Shown here piece after piece: positions 44,887-57,652 of a DNA stretch of 64,000 bases. The translations under genes were made by a program, and so were the position numbers. The DNA lies in the NCBI RefSeq assembly GCF_958979055.1, contig NC_084886.1, positions 7,082,154 through 7,146,153 of the forward strand. The letters are read 5' to 3'. Numbering within the stretch: the first letter of the stretch is position 1; the number at the start of each line of letters is the position of its first letter. Source of the DNA: Alnus glutinosa. Its lineage: Eukaryota; Streptophyta; Magnoliopsida; Fagales; Betulaceae. The notes under the pieces were generated by a model, which was given only the letters and a program-made list of their open reading frames with translations, made no database searches and was not told the DNA's origin.

Positions 44887-47800
44887 ATGGCTTCAATTAC
44901 CAACCCGTTTCAATCTTCGATCCAAACTTCACGATTCTCTTCACTATACTTATCACCCAACAGAGCTACAACATGTCATCTTGTGCTCAAGACTCGGTCA
45001 ATGACTTCTAAGGCCGCACGCTTGGCGTTTTCGCCGTTGCCGGAGAGCCGGGCACCTCCAACGCCTGTTGAATTTCCCGGCAAGACCTTGAGATTTTCCG
45101 GTTGGAATCAACTGTTGAGGCGGCGAGGCTCTGTTGAATTTCCAGTCGTGGCAGCTACGGCCGCGGATGCGGATGGGTCAAAATCATCACTCTCCTTTTT
45201 TCTTTTTCTTTTTTCGTCAGTGAATTACTTCACTCTCCGTTTGGGTGCTGAGACAATGGAGTAAAAAAAAAGTTTTTCTTGTTTATTTCTTTCTACATGT
45301 AATTTCTCAGTAACCAAACGGGACTTGTTTTGACGGGTGTCTGTGTTTGTTTGATACTAATATCTAAAAGTTCAGGTATGCGAAGCCTTCTAAGAGCTTT
45401 TCTGAGAAATTTCCTGTGCTGGTCACCGGTTTCTTTTTCTTTATGTGGTAAGCTACCAGAGTATGTACATGTGTGTGTTAAGACAGTGATTCGATTTATG
45501 CCCATTTAGTTTGTAATATACAGTTATGTAACCATTTGAATGTTACAATTTGAAGAACAATGGCAATAGTTCGGAATTAATTGTTGAATTTGTCATTGAA
45601 GACATGGTCAACAGAATAGTTTGATCGTGAAAACTATATCAGGGTGCTAGGAGACAATGCAGCTTTATATACAGATTGCAATATATTCTCGAGTAAATGC
45701 ACATTGCTGCAGAATATGTTAACGTGGCTCTCAAGTTTTCTTTCCATTTCATTGTGATAATTTCATATTTTCTTTCCTTTGTTTCTTCACATGATTAACA
45801 TGTGTATCGCACTAATTAGTCACTAATTTCTTTATTCTTTCTGATTGTGCTGTCAATTATTTTGACCATGTAGTTGAGGGTAAATTGCAGTAACCATAAT
45901 TCATACATGCCCCTGTCATTGCAGGAGTGTGTAGATGCATGTATACTTGTGAAAATGTTTTCCAGTCCCAGATGTAGGCATTCATATTTAATGTAGCTTA
46001 AGCCTGAATTGTCCCACCTCCCCCCAAGAAAAAGAAAAAAGAAAAGATCATAACAATGAAGGAAAAGAAGATGTAGTAAATTAACACTATGCTTTTCTAA
46101 AGTTACTGACTAAATAATTGCACTTTATCTCTGTATGTTGACAGTTTTGTGTTTTCTGTGCAGGTACTTCTTAAATGTCATCTTCAATATACTCAACAAG
46201 AAAGTCTATAATTATTTCCCGTATCCATAGTATGCTTCTTTGACAACACTGAAATTTCTCAATAATTTTTGTGGCGTTTGAAAAATTTCACCGCTAGTAA
46301 CAATTTGAAAATCTTCTACATTTTTGCAGCTTTGTTTCTGTTGTACATCTCCTAGTTGGAGTGGTGTACTGTCTTGTTTCTTGGGCTATTGGTCTACCAA
46401 AACGTGCTGTATGTTTCAATTTCTTCATGTACTACCTTCTCTGCTCCAGGTACATGCATTATGGCTTGCACTAATGACATTGTTTTCCCCTGTAACCAGC
46501 CAATTAATAAGGAGCTCTTGACACTACTAACTCCTGTTGCATTCTGTCACGCCCTTGGACATGTCATGTCCAATGTATCATTTGCAGCTGTTGCCGTATC
46601 TTTCACACACACTATTAAAGGTATAAAAATTTGGGGAACAAATGTAAAAGTTTCTTATGATAATCTCATTGATATTTTCTGTTTGTTGGTCTCTATGAAA
46701 TTCCTTGGACATATCTCTGAATGTGAGCATACATGTGTCTGTCTACATTTTTTAGTGTCGGTTGCCAGCATCATATGTTCAACTTGAAAGGACGCTGTCC
46801 CATTTTCATATTACTGACTTTGATGTCCTAGAGCTAGGGACTATCCCACTCAACCCAAAAATTAAAACCTTGTTGTGATTGTAAACCTCCTGCTTGGGCT
46901 AAATGATGGTGATGGTGTGAGTTGATTTTGTTGATATTCATTGGTGTGCGATCTATCATTTGTGCGGTATCATGAAACGTATTCCTGCATAAGTTCAGGA
47001 AAAGGAACTGCAAGTAGATACAACTATTGACAATTTTTGCATTTCCTTTTATGTTTTAGTTTTTCAGTAAAATTTGTACTTTCTTTTAAATCCGTTAAAT
47101 TTATTTGATGTATATGTTGTGTGCATGCCTCTTTGATCAATAATACCTCAATGAGTTTGGTAAAGTTGAGAGACAATCAAGTTTATGATAGTTTTTAGTT
47201 CCTAACTAGTCTTGATGTTTTTTCTGCAGCTCTGGAGCCATTCTTCAATGCTTCTGCTTCTCAGTTTGTTTTAGGCCATCAAATTCCCTTGTCCCTGTGG
47301 CTCTCGTTGGCCCCTGTTGTTTTTGGTAACTCTTTAGACTTTGACTATTCCATAAAGCTGATACGTAGGATATATTACTCAAACCTGTTAGTAATCTTGT
47401 CAAAAACTACATGCATTTGTATGTGAGTTGTGTGTGTGCATCTATGGATGTGCATGTGGAGCCAATTTCTCAAGCTTGACAATGCCAACTCACCACTTAA
47501 ATCTGAATGCAGTATGGGTTCGGGTTTTATGTTTCATCAACTGACCATTGATGCAATCTTTAACTTTTATTTTAGGTGTATCAATGGCATCATTAACTGA
47601 ACTTTCTTTCAACTGGACTGGTTTCATCAGTGCAATGATTTCCAACATAGCTTTTACCTACAGGAGCATCTATTCAAAGAAAGCAATGGTAAGAGCTTTC
47701 AGTGAGTATGGTACTTGCTCAGAAGTTAGTTCTGTTCTTCATTTTATAAGCTCTAGAGTGTAGTTCCAGGTTCAAGAGCCCTAGTTATTTTTTGCTGTTT

Positions 47801-49814
47801 GGCCTAGTTCAAGAAGCTGGATGTTGATGTAAGGATTCCGTATGAGAAAGCAATCCCTATTAAGAGTTATTGGCTAATGCATATCCTTGTGTCAAAATCT
47901 TTTGCGATCACAGAAATCTTCTGAAAAAAATAGAAAAGCATTTTTTAGAAATGCCTTTTAGATGGAATGATTCGTGTGAGTTCTAATCAAAGCTTTCCTT
48001 TAATACAGCTTCGTGTGATGTGTTAAATGACCCCTTTGAGATTTGGTGACAAGGCATTTTTGAATGCAGTTGATTAAAGTGATGTCTTTAGTGTTACACA
48101 GCCAACTGTGGTCAACTTTATGTGAAACACCATAGGCTCTTGTCTAACAGGATTACCAAAAACCCCTAAGATCTTACTAGATACCATACTATGTACAACA
48201 ATGTTATCAATACTTCTAACGGATTTGATATTTTGCAAGAGAACTATTATAATTGAATTCACTCCCTAAGAACATCAAGATTTCATAGTTCCAATAAGCA
48301 ACTTTTGTGTGAAAATATGGGATAAAATTAAGTTGAGGGAACACATTTAGTTCTTTTTGCATCCATTTCTCCAAGCTTTCTAACCAATACTTGATTTTAA
48401 CAGACAGGAATGGACAGCACAAATGTGTATGCTTATATTTCAATTATTGCCCTCTTGGTTTGCATCCCACCGGCAATAATCGTAAGTTAACTAGTCACAA
48501 ACATTATGTAAGTTTTTATAAGGCCAATGTTTCACTAAAAGTTTATGTACATAACCATGGGAATTCTTGGGTTTCTTTCAGATTGAGGGGCCCCAACTTA
48601 TGCAATACGGTTTTAAGGATGCTATTGCCAAAGTGGGTCTCTACAAATTCTTGTCAGATATGTTCTGGATTGGCATGTTTTATCACCTGTACAACCAGGT
48701 ATGCTATCAGAATGCCATGTTCAGCTGCTTCTTTAATCTAAATGTATAGGAGATCATTTTGTTTGATATACCTTGAAGCCGACCACTCAGCTTTTCTGAT
48801 TGGTTTCATCTTTTTTTTTTCTGGGTTTGCGAGATTACCCAATCTCCATAACATCAGTTATGCACTTGGTTTGGTTCTTGATTAGCTACTCCTTCAGGAC
48901 CAATCAATGTGGATATTGGAGAATGCTATCATATGAAAAGACATTAGTTATATAGTAGGTAATATAAATTATAAAATTAAGGCATTTATCTCCTCTTATG
49001 ACAACGGGCGAATACGCTAAATAACACGTGTCTCTATTTGGGATCTTTAACCAACCTGTGTACTTGTCTTAGTGTCTGGTAGAAACATGATGTGACTCAA
49101 ATTTGAAGGGTTTCTGCATTTTCTGAGACAGAACTTTTCCATTCCTCTGCCTCCCAGCTTGATTGATAAGGTATGTTGTTGTAGCCCCTTTTTCTGTTCA
49201 CTAACTTCAGGTTTGAACTTTGCAGATTGCTACTAACACCTTGGAACGGGTTGCACCACTTACACATGCTGTTGGAAATGTATTGAAGAGAGTTTTTGTC
49301 ATTGGGTTCTCTATCATTGTATTCGGTAATTGCTCATTGCTTATTTATCTCATTTATATGCAGTGTTAAACAAGCAGCTCAGAATTTCAACATCAGAAAT
49401 TTTAGATTTGACTAGCTGCATATTATGGTGCAAAATTTTGCAGGCAATAGGATATCCACACAAACTGGGATTGGTACTGCCATCGCAATTGCGGGTGTTG
49501 CCATCTACTCCCTAATAAAGGCAAACATTGAAGAGGAAAAACGGGTAAGATATCTATTCTATTTGTAATACTTGGCCTTCATTTGTGTGATTGACCGTAT
49601 TTAACGGAAAATTTATCACGCATTAGGTAGCTCATTAGAGCATGTTTTAAAACATGATTTTTTTTTTTCCTGCATAAATTGAACCATTACAAACAAGCAT
49701 AATTGTGATATTCAATAGAGATTAGGCTATGCTATCAGATTGTGAAATATTGACTTTGGCCTCACAAATATTATATTCCATTTCCAGAAGGCTGCTGCAA
49801 CTCCAACATCGTAG
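44887..49814 (+). CDS. TPT: Plastid triose-phosphate/phosphate translocator
   Basis: Twelve coding exons: 44887-45176, 45376-45447, 46164-46229, 46330-46408, 46500-46620, 47230-47325, 47576-47688, 48404-48481, 48582-48698, 49226-49325, 49444-49544, 49788-49814; 1,260 nt, 419 aa. The first ~95 residues are a Ser/Thr/Arg-rich chloroplast transit peptide. The mature part is a multi-helix drug/metabolite-transporter fold with hallmark blocks [22 protein letters not shown] (split over exons 2 and 3), [23 protein letters not shown] and [24 protein letters not shown]. The Lys-Arg pair in LKRV corresponds to residues needed for substrate binding in the spinach protein. TPT exports triose phosphates from the chloroplast inner envelope in exchange for phosphate. 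LEPFF-to-end identity favours TPT over the GPT or PPT subfamilies. The exon 1 donor (GG|GTCAAA) is weak but is the one giving the right phase. Start ATG at 44887. Confidence 0.95.
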
Positions 49815-50697
49815 GGGTGAACTGTTGGATTGACTAAGCAAACCCTGTATATTAATGAGGGTAGTGAGGAAATCCATATAAAGTTGTTGAGTGAGATCTT
49901 CAGAGCCAGATTTTACAGAGCTGGTGCTGCTGTTTAATTTGGATGCTTCAACTTTTCAACCTTTTGGTGGTTGCTTCCATTAAAATAACAGCTCTGAGAA
50001 AATGGTGAACAGAATAAGATCGACACAGAAGTTCGATCACAAATTCTACGAACTCAGTTTGTATTTTTAACTTCTTTGCGTTATTTAAATGTTGTAACAT
50101 TTATCAGATGTCACAGAAAAGCTCCTTCAATTTGGTCTTAAGATTCTTGTCGTAAACAACCTTTTCGGAACTCTAATGCACATTGTCTCTCTTTCTCTCA
50201 ACTTGATCAGTTTATGTTAGAGATGGATTTAGGGTGAGATAGGTTTAGCAGTTGAGTTAGAATAGAATTTTAATTAAATTAAGATGTGGATTTAGTTAAT
50301 TTTATCATTATTTTAAGAAGATATTCCCAACACTAATGTGAGTGATGGATTTAACGTCGCCATTTTTTCCGCAGAGGCAGCGATGGTCAGTCTCCCAACT
50401 TCATCGTTTCGACCATTAGCTGTCCGATCAAAGTCAGCCACTATTCTCCACCGTCGGCCAAAACCCTGAGAAAAACCACCAACCCAAACACCCAAAACCC
50501 AACAAATTCTCATCACCAAAAACATCGAATTCCCACACCAACAAAACCCATTTGAATTTCCACGCGGAGGATCCTACACAATACACACGAGCGAAGAGAT
50601 GTTTAGGAAAGCTCAAAGAATCACGAATAGTCCATTTTTTATTTTTGTTGATTCGGATTCTCTTTCTAGCTTTATGACCTAAGAGAACTGATTCCCG

Positions 50698-50812
50698 TAC
50701 AACACTTTTACAACAAGTGTATAACAGCCCTTTCACATGGGGTGGGCTCCACAGTGTGTGGGGTCCACTCCATGTGAGAGGGCTGTTGTACACTTGTTGT
50801 AAAAGTGTTGTA
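50698..50812. mobile_element. 115-bp foldback element
   Basis: An almost complete hairpin: TACAACACTTTTACAACAAG at the left is repeated inverted at the right, and the arms (about 52 bp) meet around an 8-bp loop near AGTGTGTG. No coding capacity. A TATGACCTAA motif occurs on both sides (50672-50681 and 50828-50837), not directly adjacent. Confidence 0.75.
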
Positions 50813-51088
50813 TTTCTATCATTTTTCTATGACCTAAACGTTTTTCTTTTTGTTGGTAATAAAACGTGTAAATTGTAAGGCAAATTCGAACAAAACATAC
50901 GTGAGGATATTTTAGGAAGAAATTAATTCCGATAGGATGCTTCAAAGGTATTTGGGTCCTCTCTAGTTTGTTTGAATCCTTGTAAAAATAAGGACAAAAT
51001 TGTCCAAAAAAATGTGAAAAGACAATTTTGTTTTCCACTTCAAAGTAAACCAAATATGGGAATCTCATATTCTCATAAATTCCATCAG

Positions 51089-51585
51089 ATTCCTAATCAT
51101 TCTCAAATGTAAAAATAGTCACAATTTCTAAGAATCCAAATTCGTAAATGTTAGATTCCGAAATCCAACCGCTAGGCTAATGCCATGTTTTTCACAAATC
51201 GGAGAGAATCAAAAAGAAAAATTCAATATCACAACTTTCTTTGTTCGAGATGTCTCTTACCAAGCTCACCTCTCAAAGACTTATCTATGGTTTGGAAGAC
51301 AAATATTATCATATTCCTAATCATTCTCAAACATGAAAATGGTCACATTCTTAAGGATTCCAATTTCTAGACATCACATTTTTTGAAATACGAATGTCAA
51401 AAAGAATGTTAGATTCCGAAATCCAAACGTTAAGTTAATGTCACGTTTTTCATACAGCAAAGAATCAAAAACAAAAACTCAATGTCAAAACTTCCTTTGT
51501 TTGGAGATGTCTTGTTCTAGAAGACTGAAGTAGCAACCACATATCTATCTTCCAACCATAGACGAGGCTTTGAGAGGTGAGCTTC
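51089..51585. repeat. Imperfect tandem duplication with an inverted end
   Basis: Copy 1 (51089-51254) and copy 2 (51312-51511) share ATTCCTAATCATTCTCAAA, then GTTAGATTCCGAAATCCAA, then a GAGATGTCT-type end, at about 75-80% identity by eye. A 45-bp segment between them (51262-51306, containing AAGCTCACCTCTCAAAG) recurs inverted at 51541-51585. Confidence 0.7.
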
Positions 51586-53008
51586 AACAAAATGGAGGCT
51601 TATCAATAGTGGAGAGAGTTTGCTATATTAACTTAAAAGTATCGGTCGGGTTTTTCACAAACCCAACCCCCTGTTATTGATTTCCACCCCGATATAGGTT
51701 GGAAATCAAAAAACTATTACCAATCCCCAAACCACTCCCCTCATATAGGGTTTTTTCTTTTTTTAGTCGAAGAGATTTACAGATACCACCCTTGAGCTTC
51801 AATATTGGTGCCAATTCAATTCCTATATTTTTAATTGTTGTATATTTTGATTTTGAACAATTAACCTCCTAAATTAAGTTTAGTGAAAAATCAAGTGTTC
51901 TGTTAATATTTTCTAAGAAACTCTAATCGCCATGTCATTGATATTTTCGTAAACGAAATTATTACAATTCATCCCCTCATGGCCTAAAATTTCAGCTACA
52001 TGGCCAACCATCACCCCACCACTACAATCCCCTCCGCGCCTTGACCTGTCAAAACCCCAAATAACACCACCAAACCACTCTCACCGCCTCCTCTCATTCA
52101 CTGATAATGTTGATGGCTCTGAGCTTCTTCCGGGACAAAAACTCCGGGAGCCTCAAAGCCAATTTAAAGGGAGAAGCAAACCCAAACACCAAGCAGGTTA
52201 ATTGCATTCCATTATTGCATTTCAACGGCCGCAACAAAAACCCACCAAATATTGACAGGGAAATGGAAAGCCTACTCCAAATATTCTAAATTATTGGGTT
52301 TCTCCTACGATTATTCGTCAACTTTCAAACCCTACTCTCTCGTTTAGCAAGTCACTGCCCTCTAGTTTTCCTCAGAAAGCACAGAAAGAATACATTAAAC
52401 AAGGAAAAAACAAGTATAAATAAGGCTGTAGGTGGCTCTGACTCTAATACCTCCTGCCAACACTCAAAATTGAGTACTATCAAATCATTTACAAACAAGG
52501 ATGAAATCTCATGATTCTCATTGGAAGACAAAGCTAGAGAACTTGTGAACTTGGGGAACCAAATTTTCAGCATTGAGATTTTCCAGACCAAGAAGTGGCC
52601 GACCTGCAAGCAGAAAAATAATCGTTAATGAGCAAATAAATGGTCCATCTATGATACCCAATTTAATGCTCCACACATGTTAGTGCTCTTTTCTAGTGAA
52701 AAACAAGTAGTAATTATCTTTCATACCAAGACGGAATACATTCAAGAGAATTATTGGACCCCCCCTAAAAAATTAAACCAGAAATGAAAGTGACATGATT
52801 TTTTTAGGTATCAGATACGATATTCTGAACAGTCAAACTCATCAGTTACAATTATCAAACCATCCAATTTTCTAGGCCTCAGTTTAAACAATATACTTCA
52901 AGTATAGCCCAAATTGGAAATAACTCAGCTGTACGTCAGCAGGACTGGTCAAGGCAATAAGAATACTACTCCCCCTTCTTTAAGTATCCTTACCATCTGT
53001 CAATTTAC

Positions 53009-53488
53009 CTATCTGGCAAAATCGGTGTTGTAACGAATATTAAACAGCATGTCCCTGCGACTCTCTGTACCCATTCGAAACTGGAACTTTTTAGCCAGGG
53101 AATCCACCCGGTCATCACTCTCATAGTCCATCTCACGAATACAACGCCTTCTGACCTTTTTAAGTGTTTCTTTTGACGGTACAAATCCAGCAGTTACCTG
53201 CCCAACAGATTTATTACACATGGCATTAGCTTCTTTCCAGAGATCAGACCAAATTATCTAAACAAAAACTGAATTATGAATCAAATAAAAAACGCACTTA
53301 CCATCTCGTCAATCACAGAGAGTGCAGCTTTTGGATCTCGGTTGATGAGATGAGCGTCAATAAGCAATGAATATGACATTGCATTTGGTTTAACACCCAA
53401 ACTTACTAAGTGCTCAAACACCCTCAAAGCTTCAAATGTCTGCAAAAGAACCAGAAAATTAACTGAGCAGGTGTTGTTTCTTGTATGC

Positions 53489-53524
<36 letters not shown>

Positions 53525-56500
53525 GGAAAGTATAGTCCTAAAAATATCCAACCTTCTTAAGCCTCCCAAATGCGTACATCAGAGCATTGTATGAATGAAT
53601 ATCAGGGGTCAATCCAAAAGTGGAACCAATTGCCTCAAAAGTTTGGTAGGCACGATCAAGGTCCCATATATTTGCACAACCTAAAATTACGCAATTTAGA
53701 GCAGCAACAGACTTGTAAGGAGGATCTGCACGGCTTAAATTCTCCAGTTGAAAATATACCTGAGGAATATAATAACAATACAGATCAGCAAGAAGCTGTA
53801 TATGGATAAATACACTTAACTAGAAGATTCAGCTCCTACTACACAGCCACTATAAATCACGTGCATACTATAATCTATTCTAGTCTGATGGTGTACCAAT
53901 CTTGGCATACAATAACATGGTCATTGATAAGCAGAACTATCAAAATTAACAATAATTAACGGAATAATGGATTGAACAATGAATTAAAGTCAAAACACAA
54001 AAATGAACTAAAGCCTCCCTCTCTCTCTCTAAATTACAAATTGAAGTTATGTTAATTCAGTTGCTCTTTTCTTGTCTACAAAATGTTCTTGAATGTTTGT
54101 GATTATCTTTACAGTGCTAATGTTTGTTTTTCTTAGGGTTCTGCACCTTTGCAGGTGACATATTGTTATTTATTTTGATTATTTTACTTGGAAACTAATT
54201 CCCTCAATGTGTGCCCTGATTAACTTAAAAGAGATTGAGCTCAAGCTTGAGCTTGACTTGGGCTACCTTATCTTAATCGAGCTGAGCTCGAGCTGAGCTT
54301 AAGCTGAGCTCGAGCCCACTAGAAATCCTATTGAGCTGAGCCTGAGAAGCACAAAGCTCAGCTTGTTTACACCCCTAACAAGAACCAAAAATATTGGATT
54401 CTTTAAATACATGCAATAGAACAAATTTGATGTAAATGCTCAATTAATATGCAGCAGAACACCTGAAAATATTTAAAAAATAACATAATTAAGATGCTAT
54501 GCATATAAGCACTTTCTTCTCATGAGAGTGCTAATTAATAACTTTCAAAGATGGAAAGACATACTGAGTCCAAAGTCTCAAAACCCTTTTTGGAGCATGC
54601 CACGGCCAATGGATATAAAGAGGTAAAGGGAGAGAACATTTCTTGTTCTGCTTCTTTATCTGAATTACCGTAAGTTGACTCAAATTCATTTAGACTACCA
54701 AAAGCCCTCTGCAGATTGCCCAATGAAGCAAGGGCGTGTATCTTTCCAAGGTAAGATTCTGGGTTAGGGGCTTTCTTTTGACGCAAAGAGCGTCGTAGGA
54801 TTGCCCATGATGCATCCAGAAGAGAAGAGTTGTAGGTTCTACCAGCAGTTCCAAGCGCCGATATAACTAATCCTTCATCTACAGAAAGCATAACAGATGG
54901 CCTTGCTTGCTCGCCACGAGCAATCCATTTGGCCATAAACTCCAGTGCATAGTATGCTAACTTGCTATTATCTTCTTGCATTGCAATTTCTGCAATATAG
55001 TAGCACAAGTTCCAGGAAGGACAAAGAGCTTTGTTCTGATCCATTGTCTGACAACACCAATAGAAACAGCTACAGATAAGAAACATTAAGCAAAAAGTGT
55101 ACCTCCTCACATGGGATATTCGAAGTATTAATCAAATCAGTCATCTACCTTGCACCTCTCAATAATTGACAACAATGTATCCAGCCTGCCCTTATTAACA
55201 CAGCTCTGCACACATTCAGTAAACACGTTCGTTGACAGCATATAACCAGATTTTAAAGCCAAATCTAAATATTTCAAGGCAGCATCAATCTCATCCGTCA
55301 AAAACAGCATGCCAACGACCAACTCATATGACTCATTATCAGGCAGAGATTCTTTCCCTGTCTGCAGCATCCTGATAAAACAATAAGTGAAGATGATCCA
55401 TCAAAAAGTCAATGCATATCTGAATTCATATATATAAGTACTTTCTCTTTGACACTATCCCCAAAGGAAAAAAGTAAAGAAGGAAAATCCTTACGCAGTA
55501 TTTTAGCTTGACAGTTTGTTCACACAAAACAATCATAATGCTAGTTCCATAAACTCTGATGACTGGTTTCTTTAGTTGTTCAATGTGTAAAATAATATGT
55601 CAAATTTCAGAATCTTCTTACATGTTGTCTCATAATTTTATTTTATTTTCAAGAAAACAAAAAAGTCCCTTTTACATACTGCATGAAAATGCCATTGAAA
55701 AGGGTGTTGCTGCTGTTCACTTATGAGTTTCAATCCAGACAACTTTATATACTGCATGAAAAGGCCATTGAAAAGGCTTCTGTACCATGACGCCCACATG
55801 TGAATTCCAGTGGAGACAAGACTTACATGGTTTGAAGGGCATTTTACCAGTATTTCACCCCCTTGGCCTTTTCAATGCATTTCTTTACTTATTTTAAGAG
55901 GATGAAATTTTTTCATTTTCCTAGAATAAAATTACCAAACCGACACAGAACTTTATTTTTTATATTTGTAGGGTATTTCCATAATTGAGTTGGGTCTAAA
56001 GCATTGTGGTGGTTCCTAAGAGTTCTACGCATGTTTTCTTCTTTTTCTTCCTTCTTCTCACCTGGCCCTGTTTTCTTTAGCTTTTCGTCAAAATACAGTA
56101 ATTCCATAATCCTTAACCTTCTTAACCAACACCATCATTCCAACAAACCAAAAACCTTATACAGCTGCAGCCCAGAATTTCCTGCAGCTTAATACTCAAT
56201 TCTACAAATAGCAAACTTCAATCTGATTCATTACCAGCATTTGTCATAGCTTTGATTTTAACATCAATTCTTACAGATACCCACATAAAGTGATTAATAG
56301 TCTTTGTGCTTGTTGCATCTAGAATATCCGAACTAGCAATGACCGAAAGGAGCTGTATGGAAATATCAAGCCCTGACCGTAACCAGTTGCTCAGTCATCA
56401 ACCCCAACATTAAATCAGACAAGATAATCATGCATTCCAAAGTTACAAAATTAAAACGCCAAGAAAATATATAACTCAGCTTCATAGAATAACAAGTCGA

Positions 56501-57455
56501 AGCAGTAAAGGCAATGTATACAGAAGTGCGGTTGCTTTATCCATGATTCATTCGGCATACTAAATAAGTTGTGATGGACTAGTGGAGAGCCATAAAAACC
56601 ACCATCTAAGCCCACGTGTAGTTAGTTACCAATAAGGGAAGAAACTTTAAACAGAAACAGTACTACTCAGCAATTTCATTGTTTAAGCACAAAGACGATC
56701 ATAATCAGCTCAACGTAACTACATGCCATCACATATGTCAAATAGAAATCCATACACAGTTACGCACATAAACACATACATAACAAAACTATCCAAACAT
56801 TGCGAGCAAAAACAAAAGATTGAAGGGCTAACCGTTCGAGCAATTTGGTGGCGGCGACGATCTCCTTGGCCTTGTACATGGCCTTGAGGACCAAGTTGAA
56901 GGACGCCGTGTTGGGGAGGACCGCGTAGTCCTCCATTTGGGCCACGAGGTCGAGCAATTCGGCGGCCGAGGCGTTGGTCATCAAGTTGGCCGTCAGGTAA
57001 TGGTTGTAGAGGTTCACATCAGGCTTGTTGGGTTTGCCGGCCTTGTCCAGCGACCGAATCCAGTACTCGAAGAGCTGCTTCATCTCGTCCCAGCGCTGCG
57101 AGGTCATCCAATCGGCAAATACATTCATCAAGCTCTGGACGTCTAGGGTTTGGGAGAGGGCCTGGATGCGAGAGCTCTGGGGCTGGTTGAGGAAACCTAG
57201 GGGGACGAGGGACTGAGTGAGGGACGCGTTGGGGATGGGGCTCCGCCAGTTCTCATTGTAGAGAGGGCTGCCGGAGGCCGGGTTGGGAGGCAGCGGGGTG
57301 GAGGGCGAGGGCGGATTTGGGTCCGCGAGTTGGGGCTCCTGGGAGAGGAATGTGGAGGTGGTGATGGTCTTGAAGAAGGGATTGAAGTTGGAAATGGCGG
57401 TGGATTTGATTAGTGTTCTGGTGCGAGTGAGGATCGCCATTTGAGAAGCCATCAT
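53009..57455 (-). CDS. Pentatricopeptide repeat protein, mitochondrial type
   Basis: Six coding exons on the minus strand: 57455-56833, 55371-55149, 55047-54565, 53759-53553, 53439-53302, 53197-53009; 1,863 nt, 620 aa. The N-terminus is rich in Arg, Ser and Thr without acidic residues in the first ~40, typical of a mitochondrial presequence, and is followed by a Pro-rich linker. Helical repeats of PPR type are seen in NLYNHYLTANLMTNASAAEL and VLPNTASFNLVLKAMYKAKE (exon 1), in TPDIHSYNALMYAFGRLKK (exon 4) and in KPNAMSYSLLIDAHLINRDP (exon 5). There is no E or DYW extension. Such P-class proteins bind organelle RNA or act in the mitoribosome. Length, intron-rich structure and position next to EAF7 fit the gene I recall as AT1G26460 (about 630 aa). 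All six exons are in phase and all introns GT-AG. Confidence 0.92.
53489..53526. repeat. (GT)n-(GA)n microsatellite in PPR intron 4
   Basis: A compound GTGTGTGT...GAGAGAGA tract between exons 4 and 5 of the PPR gene, about 25 bp from the exon 4 donor. Confidence 0.9.
54220..54385. repeat. GAGCT-rich repeat relic in PPR intron 3
   Basis: Degenerate repetition of GAGCTCGAGC/GAGCTTGAGC units (for example CGAGCTGAGCTCGAGC near 54279), ending in GTTTACACCCCTAAC. This resembles the decayed end of a common plant transposon; a related TTTACAGCCCTA-type end occurs at about 58970. Boundaries unclear. Confidence 0.4.
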
Positions 57456-57652
57456 TGATTGGGGGAGCTTCCTTCAGCAGAGGTGTCTACTCTCAGTACG
57501 TTTCATTTGTTCTACATCCAGTAGGCATTTTGCTTAGGGTTTTGACTCGAGAGGGGTCTGAGGGGCTGGGGGGTTATCGCCCGATCGCTTTGAGAGGGGT
57601 GATATGGTAAATCACAACTATGTCTCTAAGATGAACAAAATTAATATAATAA

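Larger units (their letters stand above)
49815..53008. other. Convergent intergenic region, TPT to PPR
   Basis: After the TPT 3' UTR there is a moderately GC-rich stretch (50340-50600) without a recognisable gene, a foldback element (50698-50812), and imperfect direct and inverted duplications (51089-51585). A 60-codon frame at 52107-52289 is unrecognised. From about 52350 the sequence may be the PPR 3' UTR. Confidence 0.45.
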
